Positions 6,177 to 10,406 of a DNA stretch of 10,406 nt are shown piece after piece (positions within the stretch are counted from its first letter, which is position 1; each line of letters starts with the position of its first letter). The stretch is from Actinomycetota bacterium (GTDB lineage Bacteria; Actinomycetota; Actinomycetes; Propionibacteriales; Nocardioidaceae). The position numbers and the translations under genes are program-made. The notes beneath the pieces were generated by a model. That model was not told the DNA's origin and did no database searches. It worked only from the letters and a program-made list of their open reading frames with translations. The stretch lies in contig WLIH01000044.1 of NCBI GenBank assembly GCA_009702305.1, positions 1 to 10,406 of the forward strand. Reading direction: 5' to 3'.

Positions 6177-9100
6177 ATGCCCGACGATTTCCAGGTGGGC
6201 GAGGCAACTCCCGCCCCCGACGGCACCACCTCCCCCGCTCCCGAGGCTGCCGCTCCCGAGGCTGCGTCTCCCGAGAAGGGGAAGCCCGCCAAGAAGGCCG
6301 CTGCCAAGAAGGCGCCGGCCAAGAAGGCCGCCACCAAGGCGGCGGCGAAGAAGACGGCGGGCAAGAAGGCGGCCAGCGCCTCGGCCCCCGTCGACGAGGC
6401 CCTCCCGATCGAGGGGGTCGAGCCGACGGCCGAGGACGCCACGGAGGCCGCCGCTCCCGCGAAGAAGGTCGCCAAGAAGGCCCCGGCCAAGAAGGCTGCC
6501 GCGAAGAAGGCCACCACCAAGAAGACGGCCGCGTCGAAGCTCCCCGAGACCGAGCCCGAGGCGCTCGTCGAGGCTGGCTCCGAGGACGCTGACGACACCG
6601 CGGCTGCCGCGGCCGCGCCCGCCGTGCTGTTCCAGGCTCCCGAGCCCACGGTGACCACCCGCACCCGCAAGCGCGCCCCGGCGAAGAAGGCCGTGAGCGA
6701 GCCCGCGAGCGAGACGGGCGAGCCCGCTGCAGAGGGCGACGACGCTGCGCCCACGACCACGCCGGTCCGCACGCGCCAGCCGCGCGCCACGGCGGCCAGC
6801 CGGGCCGCCGATGCAACGGGTGGCGATGACGACATCGACGCGTCCGACGACGAGGCCGAGGCCGACGAAACTGCCGACGGTGAGGGCGCTGAGGGTGGTG
6901 CTCCGCGCCGCCGCCGCCGCCGCGGTGGCCGGCGTCGCCGCAAGCCCGGTGAGGGCGGCTCGGACGCCGCTGACGGGTCAGAAGGCGCCGAGGACGACGG
7001 TGACGAGGCCGAGGCCGGCGCGCCCAGCAAGCAGAGCGGGTCCGACGACCCGTGGGACGACTTCGAGGACGGTGACGGCGCGGCGCAGCAGCCTCGCGCT
7101 CAGGGTCAGCGCTCGCGAGGCCAAGCCGCCCAGGGTGCCGGCCAGGGTGCCGGCCAGGGCGGCGGCAAGGCGCAGGGCGCCGGGGCGAAGGGGCAGGGTG
7201 GCGCCAAGGCGAGCACCGGTCCCGACGATGCCGAGGATGCCGACCAGCGCGACGGTGCCGACGACGGCGGAGACGGCTCCTCGCGCCGGCGCCGGCGCCG
7301 GCGCCGTGCGGGCGACGACGGTGGCGAGGGCGGCGACGACCCGGAGAACACCGTCACGCGGGTCCGATCGGCCCGCTCGGCCGAGGACCAGATCACCTCG
7401 ATCTCCGGCTCGACCCGGCTCGAGGCGAAGAAGCAGCGCCGCCGTGAGGGCCGCGACGCCGGCCGCCGTCGCGCGCCGATCGTCAGCGAGGCCGAGTTCC
7501 TCGCCCGCCGTGAGGCCGTCGACCGGGTGATGGTCGTGCGCCAGCGCGACGACCTGACCCAGATCGCGGTCATCGAGGACAAGGTCCTCGTCGAGCACTA
7601 CGTCGCGCGCGAGTCGCAGACCTCGATCATCGGCAACGTCTACCTCGGTCGGGTGCAGAACGTCCTGCCCTCGATGGAGGCCGCCTTCATCGACATCGGC
7701 AAGGGACGCAACGCCGTCCTGTACGCCGGTGAGGTCAATTGGGCCGCGCTCGGCCACAAGGAGGGCCAGCCGCGCAAGATCGAGTCGGTCCTCTCCTCCG
7801 GTCAGCCGGTGCTGGTCCAGGTGACCAAGGACCCGATCGGTCACAAGGGTGCGCGGCTGAGCAGCCAGGTCAGCCTGGCCGGCCGCTTCCTGGTCTACGT
7901 CCCGGACGGCACCACCAGCGGCATCTCCCGCAAGCTGCCCGACACCGAGCGCAACCGTCTCAAGACGCTGCTCAAGGAGATCGTCCCGGACACCGCGGGC
8001 GTGATCGTGCGCACCGCTGCCGAGGGGGCCAGCGAGGACGAGCTGACCCGCGACGTCGAGCGGCTCAAGGCCCGCTGGGAGGACATCGAGGCGAAGATCA
8101 AGGGCAATGCGCCGCAGTTGCTCTACGGCGAGCCCGACCTGACCCTCAAGGTGGTCCGCGACCTGTTCACCGAGGACTTCGCCAAGCTCGTGATCGAGGG
8201 CGACGACGCCTGGGAGACGGTCAAGGACTACGTCAGCCACATCGCGCCCGACCTCGAGGAGCGCCTGGAGCGCTACGAGCCGCAGAACGGCAAGGACGTC
8301 TTCGCGGCCTACCGCGTCGACGAGCAGATCGCCAAGGGTCTGGACCGCAAGGTCTGGCTGCCCTCGGGTGGCTCGCTCGTGATCGACCGCACCGAGGCGA
8401 TGACGGTCGTCGACGTCAACACCGGCAAGTTCACCGGCTCGGGCGGCAACCTCGAGGAGACGGTCACGAAGAACAACCTCGAGGCGGCCGAGGAGATCGT
8501 GCGCCAGCTGCGGCTGCGTGACATCGGCGGCATCATCGTCGTCGACTTCATCGACATGGTCCTCGAGTCCAACCGCGATCTGGTGCTGCGGCGCCTGGTG
8601 GAGTGCCTCGGCCGTGACCGCACCCGCCACCAGGTCGCCGAGGTCACCTCGCTCGGTCTGGTGCAGATGACGCGCAAGCGCATCGGCACGGGTCTGCTCG
8701 AGGCGTTCTCGGACAACTGCGAGCACTGCCAGGGCCGCGGGATCGTGACCCACGACCACCCGGTCGAGCCCAAGCGTGGCGAGGACGACTCTCGTCGGGG
8801 CGGCGGCTCCGGCGGTGGCTCGGGCAGCGCCGGTGGCTCCGGCACCTCCGGCCGACGCTCGCGCGGTGGTCGGGGTCGTGGCCAGGGCGACGACGCCGAC
8901 CAAGGCTCGCGATCCGGTGCCCCGTCCGGTGCTCCCTCGCCGAAGGTCGTAGCCGCCATGACGCGCCACGAGCCGTCCGACCAGCCGTCCGACGGGCCCG
9001 TCGAGGCCGCTGCCGAGGCGGTGACGCCTGACGAGACACCGCTGGCGACGTCCGTCGAGGCGGCGTACGACGCGCCCGACAGCACGGACACCACGGCGGA

Positions 9101-9560
9101 CACCACGCCGGACACCATGGCCGTCGCCGAGCCCGAGCCCGAGCCCGAGCCGGAGGTCGCCCAGGCGCCCGAGCAGCCCGAGCCGGTCGCCGCGACGACC
9201 GCGGTCGTGACCCGCACGCGGCGACGCAGCGCCAGCCGCCCCGCCGGCCAGCCGGCCGGCACGGAAGCGGTCGCGGTCGTCGTCGAGACGAGCCCGGCGC
9301 CCGAGGCCGAGGCCGCGTCCGAGCCCGAGCCCGAGGCGGCGTCGAGCGAGGCGTCGGCCAAAGGAGTCGAGACTGCGGAGGTGGCTCCCGCGCCGCCGAC
9401 GGTGATCACGCGCACCCGCGGCCGCAGTGCGACCCGTCCCGCCGGACCGCCCGCCCAGGCGCCCGACGCGGGCTCGGAGGCCGCCGACGCGCCCTCGCAC
9501 GACGAGCACGGCACGGTCGAGCACGTCCCGATCAAGAAGAAGGGCACCCGCAAGCGGTGA
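6177..9560 (+). CDS. rne: Ribonuclease E/G family endoribonuclease with large disordered flanks
   Basis: 1127 residues. Cuts single-stranded RNA in mRNA decay and rRNA/tRNA processing. The conserved core spans residues about 434-860: S1-type RNA-binding domain around 'SIIGNVYLGRVQNVLPSMEAAFIDIG' (shown only to SIIGNVYLGRV, 483-493), then the DNase I-like domain with catalytic aspartates D746 in 'VVDVNTGK' and D790 in 'IVVDFIDM' (equivalent to E. coli D303 and D346), then 'CEHC' (C848, C851), the zinc-link that ties dimers into tetramers. The N-terminal 430 residues are disordered: two blocks of PAKKA/AKKA repeats (about 37-69 and 92-119), acidic stretches, arginine runs (244-249 and 370-377) and a Gln/Gly repeat. 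The tail after 860 is Gly/Arg-rich, then Glu/Pro-rich, with 'TRTRRRSASRPAG' (1012 on) and 'TRTRGRSATRPAG' (1078 on); 'TRTRKR' also occurs at 161-166. Core flanked on both sides by such arms is typical of actinobacterial RNase E. A strong Shine-Dalgarno fixes the start. Confidence 0.96.
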   Translation: MPDDFQVGEATPAPDGTTSPAPEAAAPEAASPEKGKPAKKAAAKKAPAKKAATKAAAKKTAGKKAASASAPVDEALPIEGVEPTAEDATEAAAPAKKVAKKAPAKKAAAKKATTKKTAASKLPETEPEALVEAGSEDADDTAAAAAAPAVLFQAPEPTVTTRTRKRAPAKKAVSEPASETGEPAAEGDDAAPTTTPVRTRQPRATAASRAADATGGDDDIDASDDEAEADETADGEGAEGGAPRRRRRRGGRRRRKPGEGGSDAADGSEGAEDDGDEAEAGAPSKQSGSDDPWDDFEDGDGAAQQPRAQGQRSRGQAAQGAGQGAGQGGGKAQGAGAKGQGGAKASTGPDDAEDADQRDGADDGGDGSSRRRRRRRRAGDDGGEGGDDPENTVTRVRSARSAEDQITSISGSTRLEAKKQRRREGRDAGRRRAPIVSEAEFLARREAVDRVMVVRQRDDLTQIAVIEDKVLVEHYVARESQTSIIGNVYLGRVQNVLPSMEAAFIDIGKGRNAVLYAGEVNWAALGHKEGQPRKIESVLSSGQPVLVQVTKDPIGHKGARLSSQVSLAGRFLVYVPDGTTSGISRKLPDTERNRLKTLLKEIVPDTAGVIVRTAAEGASEDELTRDVERLKARWEDIEAKIKGNAPQLLYGEPDLTLKVVRDLFTEDFAKLVIEGDDAWETVKDYVSHIAPDLEERLERYEPQNGKDVFAAYRVDEQIAKGLDRKVWLPSGGSLVIDRTEAMTVVDVNTGKFTGSGGNLEETVTKNNLEAAEEIVRQLRLRDIGGIIVVDFIDMVLESNRDLVLRRLVECLGRDRTRHQVAEVTSLGLVQMTRKRIGTGLLEAFSDNCEHCQGRGIVTHDHPVEPKRGEDDSRRGGGSGGGSGSAGGSGTSGRRSRGGRGRGQGDDADQGSRSGAPSGAPSPKVVAAMTRHEPSDQPSDGPVEAAAEAVTPDETPLATSVEAAYDAPDSTDTTADTTPDTMAVAEPEPEPEPEVAQAPEQPEPVAATTAVVTRTRRRSASRPAGQPAGTEAVAVVVETSPAPEAEAASEPEPEAASSEASAKGVETAEVAPAPPTVITRTRGRSATRPAGPPAQAPDAGSEAADAPSHDEHGTVEHVPIKKKGTRKR
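7131..7166 (+). repeat. 12-bp tandem repeat (about three units) inside rne
   Basis: CAGGGTGCCGGC is found at 7131-7142 and 7143-7154, with a 10/12 copy at 7155-7166. It encodes an AGQGAGQG-type Gln/Gly stretch in the disordered N-terminal arm. Unit number may vary between strains. Confidence 0.8.
7284..7306 (+). repeat. Hexanucleotide CGCCGG microsatellite encoding an arginine run
   Basis: CGCCGG is repeated 3.8 times without interruption and encodes most of an eight-arginine run (residues 370-377) in the disordered N-terminal arm of RNase E. The six-base unit keeps the frame whatever the copy number. Confidence 0.85.
9129..9152 (+). repeat. Hexanucleotide GAGCCC/GAGCCG repeat encoding Glu-Pro in the rne tail
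   Basis: Three copies of GAGCCC and one GAGCCG give the peptide EPEPEPEP in the acidic C-terminal arm of RNase E. It is likely a flexible acidic spacer. Confidence 0.8.
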
Positions 9561-9569
9561 CCCGGAGCC

Positions 9570-9606
9570 GGGCCGGGGCACCGCTCGTTTTGCGGTGACC
9601 CGGCCC
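9570..9606 (+). terminator. GC-rich terminator-like hairpin after rne
   Basis: The arm 9570-9584 pairs with 9592-9606: GGGCCGGG, one G/A mismatch, then CACCGC, closing the 7-nt loop TCGTTTT. It begins 10 bp after the rne stop codon. There is no T-run after the stem, as is usual for many high-GC actinobacterial terminators. Its loop and right arm contain the -35 box of the next promoter. Confidence 0.65.
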
Positions 9607-9618
9607 CGTCCGTACTAT
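9590..9618 (+). promoter_or_regulatory. SigA/HrdB-type promoter for rplU-rpmA
   Basis: TTGCGG (9590-9595) and TACTAT (9613-9618) are separated by exactly 17 bp and match the vegetative consensus TTGACA/TATAAT at 4 and 5 positions. Transcription should start near 9625, giving a leader of about 140 nt before the rplU GTG. This is the best promoter in the window. Confidence 0.72.
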
Positions 9619-9626
9619 TGACTCTC

Positions 9627-9645
9627 GGTGCGCGCTTCGCGTGCC
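9627..9645 (+). ncRNA. Hairpin at the 5' end of the predicted rplU leader
   Basis: GGTGCGCG (9627-9634) can pair with CGCGTGCC (9638-9645) as eight pairs, two of them G-U, around a 3-nt loop, starting about 2 nt from the predicted transcript start. The rest of the leader to 9766 has no clear fold, but the word AGACC recurs at 9715, 9723, 9732 and 9759. It may stabilise the transcript or take part in ribosomal protein control; neither is shown. Confidence 0.4.
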
Positions 9646-9753
9646 CTCTCTGTGTGGAACCTCCGATAGACGGTCGCCGCCCCGTGCGTGGGCCCGTTCG
9701 TGACTGGGTGCCCCAGACCCGCAGACCGAAGAGACCAGCTGGATGAGTTCGAC

Positions 9754-9760
9754 GAAGGAG
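9754..9760 (+). promoter_or_regulatory. Shine-Dalgarno that decides the rplU start
   Basis: GAAGGAG lies 6 nt before the GTG at 9767. An in-frame ATG at 9743 would add eight residues (MSSTKETA) not usual for L21 and has no good Shine-Dalgarno, so the GTG is preferred. Confidence 0.8.
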
Positions 9761-9766
9761 ACCGCG

Positions 9767-10075
9767 GTGTACGCGATCGTGCGCGCAGGCGCGAAGCAGC
9801 AGAAGGTTGCCGTGGGCGACGTCATCGAGATCGACAAGGTGACGACCGGGGTGGGCGAGACGCTGACGCTTCCCGTCGTCCTCGCCGTCGACGGTGAGTC
9901 CGTCACCTCCGACGCGACCGCCCTCGGCAAGGCCTCGGTGACCGTCGAGGTCCTCGGCGCCACCAAGGGCCCCAAGATCATCATCCAGAAGTACAAGAAC
10001 AAGACCGGCTACAAGAAGCGCCAGGGTCACCGCCAGAAGTACACCCAGGTCAAGGTCACCGACATCTCGCTCTGA
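9767..10075 (+). CDS. rplU: Large ribosomal subunit protein bL21
   Basis: 102 residues, the standard L21 length. It binds 23S rRNA in the 50S subunit. The family start '[17 protein letters not shown]' (residues 2-18) corresponds to the common YAVIKTGGKQYKV-type opening, and the C-terminus has '[19 protein letters not shown]' (75-93), the conserved basic rRNA-binding signature. The start is GTG with GAAGGAG 6 nt upstream; a longer version from the ATG at 9743 is possible but unlikely. rpmA follows after 51 bp in the same direction, so the two are almost certainly one transcript from the promoter at 9590-9618, with read-through from rne possible. Just after the stop, GAGC/GCTC (10074-10085) can form a small hairpin around CTCG, too weak to call a terminator. 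Confidence 0.97.
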   Translation: MYAIVRAGAKQQKVAVGDVIEIDKVTTGVGETLTLPVVLAVDGESVTSDATALGKASVTVEVLGATKGPKIIIQKYKNKTGYKKRQGHRQKYTQVKVTDISL

Positions 10076-10126
10076 GCCTCGGCTCGGGTCGTCCATCCAC
10101 TGCCCACTCTTTGCAAGGACTCTGAA

Positions 10127-10381
10127 ATGGCTCACAAGAAGGGCGCCGCGTCCACCAAGAACGGTCGCGACTCCAACTCCCAGCGCCTCGGCGTCAAGCG
10201 CTTCGGCGGCCAGGTCGTCGGCGCGGGCGAGATCATCGTCCGCCAGCGCGGCACGCACTTCCACCCGGGCAGCGGCGTCGGCCGCGGTGGCGACGACACC
10301 CTGTTCGCGCTGATCCCCGGTGCGGTGCAGTTCGGCACCCGGCGTGGGCGTCGCGTCATCAACATCGTCCCGGGCGAGTGA
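10127..10381 (+). CDS. rpmA: Large ribosomal subunit protein bL27
   Basis: 84 residues. L27 lies at the peptidyl transferase centre of the 50S subunit, where its N-terminus reaches the tRNA ends. The sequence begins directly with '[15 protein letters not shown]' after the start Met and contains '[15 protein letters not shown]' (34-48), both diagnostic. There is no N-terminal extension of the kind cleaved by the Prp protease in Firmicutes, and no prp gene lies in the 51-bp gap to rplU, which agrees. AAGGA (10115-10119) is 7 nt before the ATG. The gene is complete; only 25 bases follow it in the window, so the next gene (often the GTPase obgE) is not visible. Confidence 0.98.
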   Translation: MAHKKGAASTKNGRDSNSQRLGVKRFGGQVVGAGEIIVRQRGTHFHPGSGVGRGGDDTLFALIPGAVQFGTRRGRRVINIVPGE

Positions 10382-10406
10382 CCTGAGGCGACACATCGTC
10401 GGTCCC

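Noticed and set aside
6280..6540. Periodic AAGAAGGC-rich DNA resembling a repeat array
   Set aside because: The periodicity follows the PAKKA/AKKA codons of RNase E; units vary in length and there are no spacers, so it is not a CRISPR array or independent element.
1837..6816. A single minus-strand open frame of 1659 codons
   Set aside because: Only its last 266 codons (from the ATG at 2637) look like protein. The rest runs antisense to strong genes and has the Arg/Pro/Gly-rich composition of a high-GC shadow frame.
6978..9581. Minus-strand open frame of 867 codons opposite rne
   Set aside because: It mirrors the RNase E codons, shows no recognisable domain, and is explained by stop-codon depletion in GC-rich DNA.
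9743..9766. Longer rplU starting at the ATG at 9743
   Set aside because: The eight added residues do not belong to the L21 family, and the GTG at 9767 has a strong, well-spaced Shine-Dalgarno.
10076..10126. Possible prp protease gene or L27 leader-peptide processing
   Set aside because: The rplU-rpmA gap is 51 bp with no gene, and L27 starts directly at the mature AHKKG sequence.
8309..10396. Minus-strand open frame of 695 codons opposite the end of rne, rplU and rpmA
   Set aside because: It crosses three well-supported plus-strand genes and their promoter and is low-complexity shadow sequence.

Overview
The window is about 10.4 kb of very GC-rich DNA with GTG starts and short intergenic gaps. 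It looks like a chromosome segment of a high-GC actinobacterium. The protein sequences resemble Nocardioides and its relatives, but that assignment rests on recalled family resemblance, not on a search.

Layout. (1) Positions 2-1753 (+) hold the 3' part of a radical SAM protein of the TIGR03960 type; its start lies outside the window. (2) Positions 1763-1825 form a long inverted repeat between convergent genes. (3) On the minus strand are a DUF4190 / septum-formation-like membrane protein (1837-2637) and a CynX/NimT-type MFS transporter (2694-3872). (4) Divergent from the transporter is a winged-helix protein of the HTH_42 / AlkZ-YcaQ superfamily (3928-5103, +). It is followed after 9 bp by the radical-SAM-linked DUF2344 / TIGR03936 protein (5113-5829, +). 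(5) A 347-bp gene-free stretch leads into a large RNase E/G gene (6177-9560, +). (6) A terminator-like hairpin overlaps a good promoter, followed by rplU (L21, 9767-10075) and rpmA (L27, 10127-10381).

How the genes fit together. Radical SAM (TIGR03960), DUF2344, RNase E/G, L21 and L27 form a recurrent bacterial neighbourhood linked to ribosomes and RNA metabolism; the radical SAM/DUF2344 pair has no established reaction that I know of. Here the pair is split by about 3.4 kb carrying three genes of unrelated type, two of them in the opposite orientation. DUF2344 appears to have its own leaderless-type promoter, whose -10 begins with the stop codon of the gene before it. RNase E has a long leader with a GC-rich hairpin directly against its Shine-Dalgarno sequence, which suggests feedback control. 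It also has large disordered flanks with lysine/alanine repeats and a repeated TRTRxR peptide motif.

No tRNA, rRNA, CRISPR array, insertion sequence, phage gene or defence system was seen. This is mostly a housekeeping region. The parts most worth a second look are the uncharacterised radical SAM/DUF2344 pair, the atypical glycosylase-fold protein, the RNase E leader and tails, and the inverted repeat at 1763-1825.
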